In this document: piece by piece, positions 23,590 through 35,100 of the stretch | Layout of the letters: each line of letters starts with the position of its first letter | Numbering within the stretch: position 1 is the first letter of the stretch | Origin: Ahaetulla prasina | Taxonomy: Eukaryota > Chordata > Lepidosauria > Squamata > Colubridae | Assembly (NCBI RefSeq): GCF_028640845.1 | Contig: NC_080548.1 | Coordinates: 16,799,321 to 16,863,320 of the forward strand | DNA: 64,000 nucleotides | Direction: 5' to 3' | The notes under the pieces: model-generated | What the model saw: the letters and a program-made list of their open reading frames with translations, nothing else | Database searches by the model: none | Told to the model about the DNA's origin: nothing | Position numbers and translations under genes: made by a program

Positions 23590-24095
23590 GGTTGTTAGTT
23601 GCGAAGTCGTGTCCGAACCACTGCGAGCCCATAGACAAGGTTCCTCCAGGCCTTCCTGTCCTCTACCATCCTCTGGAGTCCATTTAAGCTCACACTGACT
23701 GCTTCAGTGACTCCATCCGGCCACCTCGTTCTCTGTGGTCCTCTTCTCCTTTTGCCCTCAATCTTTCCCAGCATTTGGCTCTTCTCCAGTGAGTCCTTCC
23801 TTCTCATTAGGTGGCCAAAGTATTTTGAGTTTCATCTTCAGGATCTGGCCTTCTAAAGAGCAGTCAGGGTTGATCTTCTCTAGGACTGACCGGTTGGATC
23901 GCTTTGCAGTCCAAGGGACTCACAGGAGTCTTCTCCAGCACCAGAGTTCAAAGGCCTCAATTCTTTGGTGCTCAGCCTTTCTTATGGTCCAACTTTCATA
24001 GCCATACATTGCAACTGGGAACACCATAGCCTTGACTATACGCACTTTTGTTGACAGGGTGATGTCTCTGCTTTTTAGTACATTCTAAATATATC
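23590..24095 (-). mobile_element. Bov-B (RTE) LINE fragment
   Basis: The minus strand encodes an ORF2 C-terminal stretch (EKSQMLGKIEGKRRRGPQRT, then RTRWPDGVTEAVSVSLNGL and MVEDRKAWRN) characteristic of Bov-B. Bov-B LINEs are abundant in squamates and known for horizontal transfer. The copy is 5'-truncated and frame-broken. Confidence 0.88.
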
Positions 24096-24374
24096 AGTCT
24101 GTGACTATGAATCCCCTTCTCTCCCGTTATGGTTTTCTCAGGATTAAAAAAACCCATAAACAAAGGCTTCTTAAATTACATGGAATTCTTAAATTACACG
24201 GAAGACACATTTCTTTTATTTCAGTAGAATAGTTCAACAGGCCAAGGAGGTTAAGCGAACAGTTCTCTCCCTGCTGAACCTGCATCGGACCTGCCCCTGA
24301 AGAAGCAAACAACACTCCCCCCCCACACACACATATTCCCTCCGCACCAGCATTCAGGGTACTTATTTGTACCC

Positions 24375-24855
24375 TATGACTATCATTAAGTGTTGTAAGT
24401 GTTGTACCTTGATGAAGGTATCTTTTCTTTTATGTACTCTGAGAGCATATACACCAAGACAAATTCCTTGTGTGTCCAATCACACTTGGCCAATAAAGAA
24501 TTCTATTCAATTCAATTCTATTCTATTCTATTCTATTCCATTCCATTCCATTATTATCATTAAGTGTTGTACCTTATGATTCTTGACGAACATATCTTTA
24601 CTTTTATGTACTCTGAGAGCATATGCACCAAAGACAAATTCCTTGCGTGTCCAATTACACTTTGCCAATAAAGAATTCAATTCAATTCAATTCTATTCTA
24701 TTCTATTCTATTCTATTCTATCATTAAGTGTTGTAAGTGTTGTACCTTGATGAAGGTATCTTTTCTTTTATGTACACTGAGAGCCTATGCATCAAGGACA
24801 AATTCCTTGTGTGTCCAATCACACTTGGCCAATAAAGAATTCTATTCTATTCTAT
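24375..24855 (+). mobile_element. three tandem CR1/L3 3' ends with (TTCTA)n tails
   Basis: Units at 24375-24550, 24551-24720 and 24721-24855 each run from TATCATTAAGTGTTGTA to CACTT(T/G)GCCAATAAAGAATTC and a TTCTA tail. They end directly upstream of the SESN2 CpG island. Confidence 0.88.
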
Positions 24856-24920
24856 GTGTGAATGCACGCTCGAGAGCGAGGGAGAGGCAGCCCTTGAAGG
24901 GATAAACAATCAAGGACGGG

Positions 24921-24940
24921 AACTACATTTCCCATGAACC
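24921..24940 (+). promoter_or_regulatory. ZNF143/THAP11 (SBS)-like motif
   Basis: AACTACATTTCCCATGAACC resembles the known SBS consensus ACTACAATTCCCAGCATGC, which is common in CpG-island promoters and places ZNF143. It lies about 540 bp upstream of the SESN2 ATG. Confidence 0.55.
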
Positions 24941-25033
24941 CCCAAGAGTGCTGCCTTTCCCCCCCCCTCTCCCATTGGTGTAGAAAGTCGGAGGGGCGAG
25001 GCCTAACTCTGGAAAAGACTCCGCCTGCTACGA

Positions 25034-25056
25034 TGCGATTGGCTGGAGGGCGGGGG
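25034..25056 (+). promoter_or_regulatory. CCAAT box (reverse) next to GC box
   Basis: GCGATTGGCTGG contains a reversed CCAAT pentamer in NF-Y-like context, followed after five bases by GGGCGGGGG (Sp/KLF type). A second ATTGG lies at 24973. This spacing is typical of TATA-less promoters. Confidence 0.5.
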
Positions 25057-25183
25057 CCGAGACTCCCTCGGAATGATCTCAGCGCCTCCCTGCCGCTTCT
25101 CGACAGTATGAAAGAAGCGGCCGGAGAGACGCGTCGGGTTGCTGGATTCTTCTCTCCTCCCTCCAACCCCCCCTCCACACCCG

Positions 25184-25252
25184 ATGCCGCTTTCGCCAGG
25201 CGACCAGAATAGTTTGACTCCGGCCCGCCGGACAGCCCCCCGAGGGTTCTAG
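25184..25252 (+). other. candidate uORF 1 of SESN2
   Basis: ATG at 25184 opens a 22-codon frame that stops with TAG at 25250-25252, about 230 bases before the main ATG. It is real only if transcription starts upstream of 25184, which the sequence does not prove. Confidence 0.3.
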
Positions 25253-25263
25253 ACCCCCCCCCG

Positions 25264-25467
25264 ATGCACCTGGACGTTCTAGAACGTTGCAACTTCGTTC
25301 GGACGTTCCCTCTCTCGGCTGCCGACGGTGGACATCCATTCCCCTCCTCCTCCTCCTCCCGGGGACCTTCGTCTCCTTACCGCCGGAGCAAGTTTGGGGG
25401 AAGAGAGAAGAAGGGACGGGAGCCGACCGACCGACCGCTGCTTTTTCCTCTCCCGCGATCGCGTTAA
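25264..25467 (+). other. candidate uORF 2 of SESN2
   Basis: ATG at 25264 (weak context, C at -3) opens a 67-codon frame that ends 12 bases before the SESN2 ATG. The peptide is Ser/Pro/Arg-rich with no recognisable domain. It would matter for translation only if it lies inside the 5' leader. Confidence 0.35.
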
Positions 25468-25479
25468 ACGGGGACAACC

Positions 25480-25569
25480 ATGCTCGTCGCCGACTCGGAG
25501 AGTTGCGACCCCGCCGACGTCGAAGCCTATTTGCCCTGCCAAGGCTGCGAAACTCTGAGACGTAAAAAG
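25480..25569 (+). CDS. SESN2: SESN2 exon 1 (start codon, 30 residues)
   Basis: The exon encodes MLVADSES... and ends ...RRKK at AAG|GTAATG, phase 0. The start was chosen because MxVADSE is the sestrin 2 N-terminus and the ATG context is favourable (A at -3: CAACCATGC). It lies inside the CpG-rich promoter island. Residues 9-30 are not alignable by eye, as expected for the disordered, variable sestrin N-terminus. Two Cys residues (CQGC) recall the SESN1 N-terminal CKQC motif, but this is only a resemblance. Confidence 0.88.
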
Positions 25570-28500
25570 GTAATGAAAGTTGTGGGAGAAAAGAATAGAA
25601 TAGAATCGAATAGTTTTATTGGCCAAGTGTGATTGGACACACAAGGAATTTGTCTTGGTGCAGATGCTCTCAGTGTACATAAAAGAAAAGATACGTTCAT
25701 CAAGAATCATAAGGTACAACACTTTATGAATGGAATGGAATAGAATGGAATTGTTTTATTGGCCAAGTATGATTGGACACACAAGGAATTTGTCTTTGGT
25801 GCAGATGCTCTCAATATACATAAAAGAAAAGATACCTTCATCAAGGTATAGCACTTAATGATAGTCATAGCGTATAAATTTAACGCTTAATGATACAACA
25901 CTTAAGGATGAAAAGATGCGCGCTGCTGTCTCCCGATCTCGGCCGTTTCGCCTTTTCTTTTCTTTTTATTTGCTTTTTGAAGTCTCCGGCTGCGATCCGG
26001 GCCTCTCTGTTTCCTGGGTGTGTGTGTGTGTCCCGCCGCGTTCTTTGCCATTTTCGGGGGAATGGGCGAGGGAGGGAGGGCGGGGGCGTGCGCTCCAGTT
26101 GTTGCTTGCTCCTGCTGCAGAATTGCGTAAAAGAAGGGGGGCTGTTGTCCTTCCGAAGAACATGTATCAGAATGTCGTCGTTGCATCAGCCGGAGAATGG
26201 GGGAGTAGGAAATACAAGCGGGGGGGATGGAAAGAGGGGGGCTTGGAGGAAGGTGGGGAAGGGCTGGGAATGCAAGCGGCCCGGGCTCTGCAGTGATCCA
26301 ACTCGGTAGAAGCAGCGGATCCCCAAAGGCGCAAGAGTGGAGATCTTCCTTCCCATTGCTCAGGGTGGCAAAGGATTCAACCGTCAGCGATTGACTTGCA
26401 AAGGTTTAGAGCAGGGGTCTGCAACTTGGGCGACTTTAAGCCTGGCGGACTTCAACTCCCAGAATTCCCCAGCCAGCAAAGCCAGGCTTAAAATCGCTCA
26501 AGTTGCAGACCCTGGTTTAGAGCCATCCACAAGGATCTCCTGGGGATGAGGACCAACACACACACCCCCACACACACCGCTCCTATTTCCCTCCACGAAG
26601 TATTGGCGCTCCTTAAATTCCACTTTCTTCGGGACCTAGAACCTTTCTTCCTTCCAGTTCTGCCCCGCAACCTTCCCTCCCCGCCTCGCTTTAATCCACC
26701 TTCCCCACGAGATGGGAAAAAAACAAACCCAAACCACCGCCCCCTCCCATCCATCCATCCTCCCACCCACCAGCCTGAATCAAAAGTTGTGCCTGGCGGG
26801 GAAGGTGGATCTGGGTCGGTCGATGGTGGGGCGGGGGGGAGGGGGGAAGAGCGGGTAATCCTAGATCGAGAGTTGTAAGCGAATCGTTTAGTAGTTGCTG
26901 GTAGACGCCAGAGAGAGAGAGAGAGAGAGAGAAAGTTCAGTTCCTCTTTTGGTAAATCGGGGTTAGTGGGCGATCGCTGGATCCCTTACATTCTCTCTCT
27001 CCCTCTCTGTCATATTCCTTTTTCTATCTTTCTTTCTATCATTTTCTTTTTATCTTTTTTTCTGTCATTCTATCTAGCTATCTATCATTCTTTCTATCTT
27101 TCTATCTATCATTCTATCATTCTATCTATCTTTCTATCTATGTCTATCATTCTTCTATCATTCTTTCTTTCTATCTTTCCTTCCATCTATCATTCTTTCT
27201 ATCAATCATTCTTTCTATCTTTCTTTCGTTCTTTCTATCTATCTATCTATCTATCTATTTTGTCGAGTACATATTAGATTATATGTATATATGTATGTAC
27301 GTATGTATAAGCCTGAATTGAATACATAAAGTGAATACAATTAAAGGGAACGTTAGAACAGGGACGGTAGGCAGGCTGGTGCTCTTATGCATGCTCCTTA
27401 CGCCCCTTACATGCACGGGCATGTCCGACACGCGCGGACCGAGGGGCGTGTGTGTGTGCGCTCTATAACTCTAGCATTTATAAACCCGAGAGAAGACCAG
27501 TCCCGGCCAGCTTTTTCCGACGTCGTCGCGCTGCGCTTCTTGCCCTTGGGCGACTGATTTGCTTGGCTCGTGTAGGGCACACGCTCCCCGAAAAGGGCTT
27601 TGTTCGCGCGAATCCCGCTTTTAAAAACTCCGTGCTTGAGTTGCAGTTTAGTTTTTCCCCCGCTTGGCTTACTCGTTGGTTGCTTAATGTGCCGTGGGCG
27701 AAAACCCCAGGCCCCGCGATGAGTTTACAGGGTTTTTTTTAAAACCATAAACATTCACTTTTTTAATTAAGAAAGCATGCACAAAAATAATTTTTTGCGA
27801 GGCCACCCCTCCCCTCCTCGGCGTCAAGCCTTGTGGGCCGCACAGAGCAATCGGGCAGGCTGGGGAATCCCCCTCCGTGGCTGGTGGGCAGACTGGGACG
27901 CCCGTGGACGGGCACTGCCTCGGATAGAATCCTCACCCCAGGATGGCACTGTTTCTTTACACGGAAGAAAAAGCGGGGGAGGGGGGGACGAGACGGATTT
28001 GAACACTGAGTGGCATATAATGCAAAATATAGTGCAAAAAAGGTGCCACTGTGTGGATGAAGAGCCTGATGGATGATCTCTTGCCTCCTTTTGATAGGGT
28101 GATGGAAAGCCAGATAGTGGATTTTAATTTAATCCTCTTTTTTTTAATCTCTTCCCATATTTTTATTTATTTATTTGTGTATTTGTGTACTTGTGTATTT
28201 ATTTGTTTGTTTGTCAAGCACATATAAGATAACAGATATAAGTACAAACACGATTATGAATACAGGTTAAGGCAAAGCTGGCTGAGGAACTCTGGGAGTT
28301 GAAGTCCACAAGTCTTAAAAGAGCCAAGTTTGCAGTCCCCTGGGATAAGGATACGAATAAATGGAGACAGTAAGACAGGGACGGGTTAGGCACATTGCTG
28401 CGCTTATGCACACCCCTTACAGACCTCTTGGTCTTTGTTCAAAAAAATTGGTTGTCATTTCAAAATCCTTGTTGATTTTGTTTCAATTTTTTTCCCCCTC

Positions 28501-31500
28501 CCATCTTTTTGTAAGCCGCCCGGAATTGCTTCTTTAGTAAGACAGGGCGACATCTAAATTAAATAAATAAAGGGGGAGATTCAGTGAATAGGTTAAGGAG
28601 GTGTTTAAAACATTGCTCCTGCGGCGGTAAGTAAACCATTGAAAAGGCTGTGTCAGCTCAATTTCAGAGGGAAGCTTTACAAGCAACCATTCAACCAGGT
28701 CATTTAATTGAGGTCCTTTTAATTGGTGCTTTTAACAGAAGCCATGTCCATTCAATTAAGAAATATGCAACCCACTGTAAGGACATTGGGTATCTTGCCA
28801 TTTTTTTTAAAAAAAAAGCATTTTTATCTATGTTTTATATTTTACTGTAGAAGGAGGAAGAACTATGAATGTTATGATCGTGGTGATCGTAAACGTGTGC
28901 ATCCAAGCAGCCCTTGGTGGAAATAAGGAAAGCAAGCTTGACCCACCGTTAGACGTGGTCTCTTTATATCAACTCAGATAATGCAGGTAGTCCTCGACTT
29001 ACAACAGTTCATTTAATGACCATCCAAAGTTACAACGGCACTGAAAAAAAGTGACTCATGACCATTTTTCACAGTTACGACCTTTGCAGCATGCCCGTGG
29101 TCACGTGATCAACATTTTTTTTGAGACGCTTGGCAACTGGTTCATATTTATGACCGTTGCTGTGTCCCAGGATCACGTGATCCCCGTTTTGCGACCTTCT
29201 GACAAGCAAAGTCAGTGGGGAAGCCCGATTCGCTTAACAACCTGGTGACTAATTTATCAACGGCAGTGATTTTTCTTAAGAACTGAGGCAAGAAAGTCGT
29301 AAAATGGGGCAAGACTCACTTAACAAAGGTCTCACTTAACAACAGAAATGTTGGGCTCAGTCGTGGTCGTAAGGTGAGGACTACCTTTGTTTTGCCCATA
29401 AACTTTGGATGTTTGTAACCTCCCCCACTCCCTCCCAAGATCCAGACTTAGCAGTATGGCTATTCTCTCAGCAAGCTTGAAAAAAAGGATATTAAAGAGT
29501 AGCAGGCAGGTGTCTTCTCCACCCACCCACCCCCTCCTCAATTTACGTGTAGGCTTATGAGCCAATAGTAATAGCAATAGTAAAGAAGGAAATATTCAGC
29601 ATTCTTTGTACCAATTGCCAAGAGGCTCCCTTTGGCTTGGCTTCAGTTCCCTCCTGTGTAAGAGCTGAGAAGTGTGGTTGGCTCTTCCGTGGTACTTGTG
29701 CAACTGAGAGACACACCCCTCTGGATTGTGGCTTTGCCCATTAGACCCCAAGGGAGGGAGCCCTAGGCATTGTCCATGCCCCTTTTTCAGACTCCAAAGC
29801 AGTGGTGAAATCCAAATTTTTTTACTGCCAGTTCTGTGGGCGTAGCTTGGTGGGCATAGTGTGGCTTGGTGGACCAGCCAGAGGTGGTATTTGCCGGTTC
29901 TCCAAACTACTCAAAATTTCCGCTACCAGTTCTCCAGAACCTGCTGGATTTCACCCCTGTTCCAAAGGGATGGAGAAGTTTCTGGGAAGCTCTCCCCATC
30001 ATCACACAGCTAAGATTCAGGAACTTAAAAATTTTGGTCCAGCACTTTTAACAAACATACTAAGCTGACTCCCCTTGGTTGAATTGAATAGGTAGTTATT
30101 TTTGTTGCTTCTCTTTGCCTCCCAAAGTAAGAAGATGATATAAATAGCCTTAAACATTCTTGGGCCTTCCCCAAGGCCTCAAATTTTTGGCTGTTCTCGC
30201 TGAATAATTTCATTTCTCTCTTTATCTTTTTTCTATCTGATTCGTTAGTGTCATGGGTTCACACAAAATAATTATCCTGGTTTATTAAGCCATTAAAAGG
30301 GACGCGGTGGCTCGGGGGCTAGGATGTTGAGCTTGTTGATCGAAAGGTCGGCAGCTCGGCGGTTCGAATCCCTAGTGCTGCCGTGTAACGGGGTGAGCTC
30401 CCGTGACTTGTCCCAGCTTCTGCCAACCTAGCAGTTTCGAAAGCACGTAAAAAATGCAAGTAGAAAAAATAGGGACCACCTTTGGTGGAAAGGTAACAGC
30501 GTTCCGTGCACCTTTGGCGTTGAGTCATGCCAGACAAATGACAGCGCTGGAGCTTCGGCTTTGAAACGGAGATGAGCACACACACCCCTAGAGTTGGCAA
30601 CGACTAGCAGGTATGTGCGAGGGGAACCTTTACCTTTTATATTTTTTTTTATTTTGTCATAACATTATATACAGGAACATATATTGAAAGGAAACAATAG
30701 GACAGGAACGGTAGGTACTTTTGTGCACTTATGCACGCCCCTTATAGTCCTTTTAGGACTATATTAAGCCATTGTCTGGCCTTCCTGGGCATAGAAGCAT
30801 AAACCAACCAGATATCCTGTGTTGTACAAAACGCTATCTCAGATAATACAATCAACTGAGTTTATCTCTAACGAAGCTTTACATTTTTGTACGCAGTTGC
30901 TAAATTGATGGATGGTTTGGCTAAGTGTGCTGTGTGAACCCAGCCAACTAATACTGGTCCAAGGGTTAAAATCACATGGTACACATACTGTTTTTTTTCA
31001 GCAATTGCGTCAGTTCAGAAGCAGTTGTGTTACCAGGCCTGGAGATCAGGAGTTGTGGTTATGTTGATTTGTGATAGATGGGTGTTTTTACCCCGACTGC
31101 TATTTCTATGTGTGTTGTTTTTCTGTTTTTCTCAGTGTGGTGTTTTTTTAAAAACACTTATATTTTCTTTGAATATTGTTCCCTGCTCAGTCATGATTTT
31201 GAAGCTGGCGACCTTACAAATGCTAAGTAAATGATGTGATTGGTATCATGTGGATTTTAGAGTAGTAACAGAGTTGGATGGGACCTTGGAAGTCATCTAG
31301 TCCAACCCCCTGCTCACACAGGAGACTTGTACTAGGGATTCGAACTGCCAAACTGCTGACCTTTCTGATTGACAAGCTCAGCGTCTTAGCCAACTGAGCC
31401 ACCATGTCGTGATGTCATATCTAACGATATAGGATGCAAATTAAGTGCCAGTAAATGCTTGTAAAGTCACTCACCAAAGCAGAGACTTGCAAAGAATAGG

Positions 31501-32093
31501 AAAGTTGGAAATTATGATCCTGCATAAGCTGGAGACAGAGTTTAAAAAGAAAAAAAAAACCCTTTGTAGCTGTGATTCACCCAATTGCCAAATGCTTGTT
31601 TGGGGTTGGATATCGAGTCTTCTACGAACCAAGAGGTCATGATTTGCAAATTATAGTTTAGGGCAGAGGTATCAAACTCAAGTCCCGGGAGCCAGATCCG
31701 GGCCATGGGGAAGGGGGCTTAGATCTGGTTTGCGGGGCACCCTGGAAACAGCAAAGGACCGTCCCGCGGTGCCTCTGCCAGTGAAAATGGAGCTTGGGAG
31801 GGCTGCCTGCCACCCTCCCGAGCTCCATTTTCACTGGCAGAAGGCTGTAGGAGGCTGTCCCAGCCGAAAACAGAGCTCGGGAGCCCGTTTTCACTGGCAG
31901 AGCATTTGTGCCACCACAGGTGCCCCCCCCCCACGACACGAGTGATGTCATGCTGGCCACACCCACCTCGAGGAAATCGAGTTTGACACCCCTGGTTTAG
32001 GGCTTAATTTTTAGGAAACTCCAGGCAGCTATAATCGAGTCTACCAAATCATGACTTTTGTGTGTTGTTCAGAGACAGCCACTGAATCTGCAG

Positions 32094-32129
<36 letters not shown>

Positions 32130-35100
32130 TGTGCTTTTTGGCTTTTTTTTTTTTTTTGCATTTATATCCGCCCTTCTCCGAAAACTCAGGGCGGCTTACA
32201 CTATGTTAAGCTATAGTCTTCATCCATTTGTATATTATATACAAAGTCAACTTATTGCCCCCAACAATCTGGGTCCTCATTTTACCTACCTTATAAAGGA
32301 TGGAAGGCTGAGTCAACCTTGGGCCTGGTGGGACTTGAACCTGCAGTAATTGCAAGCAGCTGTGTTAATAACAGACTGTCTTAGCTGTCTGAGCCACCAG
32401 AGGCTTGTGCAAATACATGCATGCAGGAGCAACGCAGAGCTCATGCGTGCACACACACGCACACAGGCACAGATTGCTCGCCCTGAGGAGGTAAAATGCA
32501 ACCTAAGGAAATAACAGAAGAAAGGGAAGGAAGTAATGGGCAAGAGTAAACAGGGAAACCTGCTTGTGCATGCTTGTTTGCTTGAGTAAGGCATGTATTA
32601 GCGTGTGCATGCACCAGGCCACAGTAAGACATTCGGAATTAAGGCTTTGCAAAAAAAAAAAAAAACTGACCAAGATTTTTGAAGAGGAATTGAAGGAAAT
32701 AGAATGACAAAATGCCAGTCTTCAGAAGATAGGAAGACGCCTCCCGTCCCTTGGGAGATTTGATTAGCTTCTGCCATTGACTTCACTTGCCAGGAGCTGC
32801 CTGGGAAGGTCATGAATGACTCTGGGATGCTGCAACCATTGTAAATACATAGTGCCCGAGTTTGGATCGCATGACTATGGGGATGGTGCAGCGGTCATAC
32901 GTTCCCATTGTAACTTTGGTCAGTAAACAAATGATTGTACGTTGAGAACTGCCCATATCTCTGTTGCAATAAGTGCTAGAAATACTTGTACCCCCCAGCA
33001 TCCTTGACTATTAATTTCACTAGCTAGTTTTGATGGAGATCAATACAGCTAGTCCTCGACCTTACAACAGTTCATTGAGTGACCGTTCAAAGTCACAATG
33101 GCACTGAAAAAAGTGACTTATGTATGACCGTTTTTCACACTTATGACAGTTGCAGCATCCCCCATGGTCACGTGATTGAAATCCGGATGCTTGGCAACTG
33201 ACTCACATTTATGACGGTGGCAGTGTCCCGGAGTCGTGTGATCCGCTTTTGTGACAAGCAAAGGCAAGCCAGATTCACTTAACAACTGTGTTATTAATTT
33301 AACAAGTGCAGTGATTCACTTCACAAAAAGTCGTAAAAAATGGGGCAAAACTCGCTTAACAAATTTCCCACTTAGCAACATAAATGTTGGCCTCAGTTGT
33401 GGTCATAAGTCGAGGACTTCCTGTCGTTTTTGGAAAGCCAGGGACTATTGTAAATTTATTAAAAGAAGCTGGGTTTGCATGCATACTTTGGGTAATTGGT
33501 GGATACGCTGTCATGTGAATGTACTAGAGTTTGGAATACAGTAGATTGACATTGGGACATTGAAGAAGATGTACCAGTTTCAAGTAATTTGGGGCTATTT
33601 GTTGAGTGTCACTTAGAACAGGGGTCTCAACTTTGGTCCCTTTAAGACTTGTGGACTTCAACTCCCAGAGTTCCTCAGCCAGTTCACAAGTCTTAAAGGG
33701 ATCAAGGTTGGAGACCCCTGACTTAGAAACTAGTTTCACAAATACATTAAGTCATCACATGATTTGCTTGTATTTTGGATTAGCATGTTGTTTGAGATCG
33801 ATCCTTGTGGTTTATGGCTTATTTTGTGTCACAAACCCAGCAATTTATTGTTTGACATCTACCTAGCTGAGGATGAATAACATTATTCACTTTGCACTGG
33901 CTTTGCCAGGTTTTTTTAGATGTCTTTCCATTGAAGGCAAGATGATCCTTTTCTTTAAAACGTGTATCAGACTTGAACCTTTGTGCAGTGGCCCCTTGTG
34001 CATCCTTAGGCTGACTTTCAAATCCTGATTGTTGAATCAGGAGCGGAGTTGATTGCCTAGTCTGGAAACATTGCAGGAGGAGAGCCATGTTAGTTGCTAT
34101 GTTAGTCAAAAAAATCAGAAAGCCGTCTTGCAGTACCTTTTCAGGCTAACAGATTTTATTAAAAGTTATATAAGAGTGATGGCTAACCTTCACATGGCAA
34201 AAGCGGGGGGGGAGCGCGGGGGGGTGGTGGTGTCGTATGCACATGTGCCCACCACCCATAATTCTATGCACCCCACCCTCCCACGCATGCACGCGTGACC
34301 CCCCGCTTTTGGCATGCAATGGCACTGTGGTCCCGTTTTTCACTCTCCCCAGGCTCCAGAGCCTTTCTAGGAGCCTGGGGAGGGCAAAAACGGCCTTCCC
34401 CACCCCCCAAGGCCCTCCAGAGGCCAGAAACAGCCTGTTTCCTTACTTCTGGTGGGCCCAGAAGGCACAAAAACGGAGCTGAGCTCTCCTGCCCACCAAC
34501 ATGGCTCCGCATGCCACCTGTGGCTCGTGTGCCATAGATTCGCCATCACAGTTATATAAGGTGCAGCTCACAAAAACATATGCCTTTTAATAAAATTTAT
34601 TACTCTGAAAAGGTGCCACGAGACATCTCCTCCAGCAATTGGGTTTCCAATATTCTTATCACGGTTGGCCTCAGTAGTGGTCATAAGTCGAGGACTTCCT
34701 GTCGTTTTTGGAAAGCCAGGGACTATTGTAAATTTATTAAAAGAAGCTGGGTTTGCATGCATACTTTGGGTAATTGGTGGATACGCTGTCATGTGAATGT
34801 ACCAGAGTTTGGAATACAGCAGACTGACATTGTGACATTGAAGAAGTACCAGTTTCAAGTAATTTGGGGCTATTCGTTGGAGTGTCACTTAGAACAGGGG
34901 TCTCCAACTTTGGTCCCTTTAAGACTTGTGGACTTCAACTCCCAGAGTTCCTCAGCCAGCTTTGCTGGCTGAGGGACTGTGGGAGTTGACATTCACAAGT
35001 CTTAAAGGGATCAAGGTTGGAGACCCCTGACTTAGAAACTAGTTTCACAAATACATTAAGTCATCACATGATTTGCTTGTATTTTGGATTAGCATGTTGT

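Larger units (their letters stand above)
24880..25479 (+). promoter_or_regulatory. SESN2: SESN2 CpG-rich promoter and 5' UTR
   Basis: This stretch is sharply richer in CpG and GC than the surrounding AT-rich repeats and ends at the SESN2 start codon. There is no TATA box. Visible elements are a ZNF143-like site at 24921, ATTGG (reverse CCAAT) boxes at 24973 and 25038, a GC box GGGCGGGGG at 25048, and a palindrome ACGTTCTAGAACGT at 25274 that resembles a heat-shock half-site pair. The transcription start cannot be placed from sequence alone. It is bracketed by L3 LINE tails on both sides. Confidence 0.8.
25886..27016. other. GC-rich 5' part of SESN2 intron 1
   Basis: CpG-rich, with G-runs and a (GA)n run near 26911-26931. 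It probably extends the CpG island as regulatory intron. It holds the CARE-like site at 26180 and a hAT MITE. No exon was recognised. Confidence 0.45.

Noticed and set aside
24852..25722. Minus-strand frames of 130-150 residues across the SESN2 promoter
   Set aside because: Open frames are expected in CpG-rich DNA. They overlap the sestrin start on the other strand and one runs into an L3 tail. A divergent transcript is possible but not shown.
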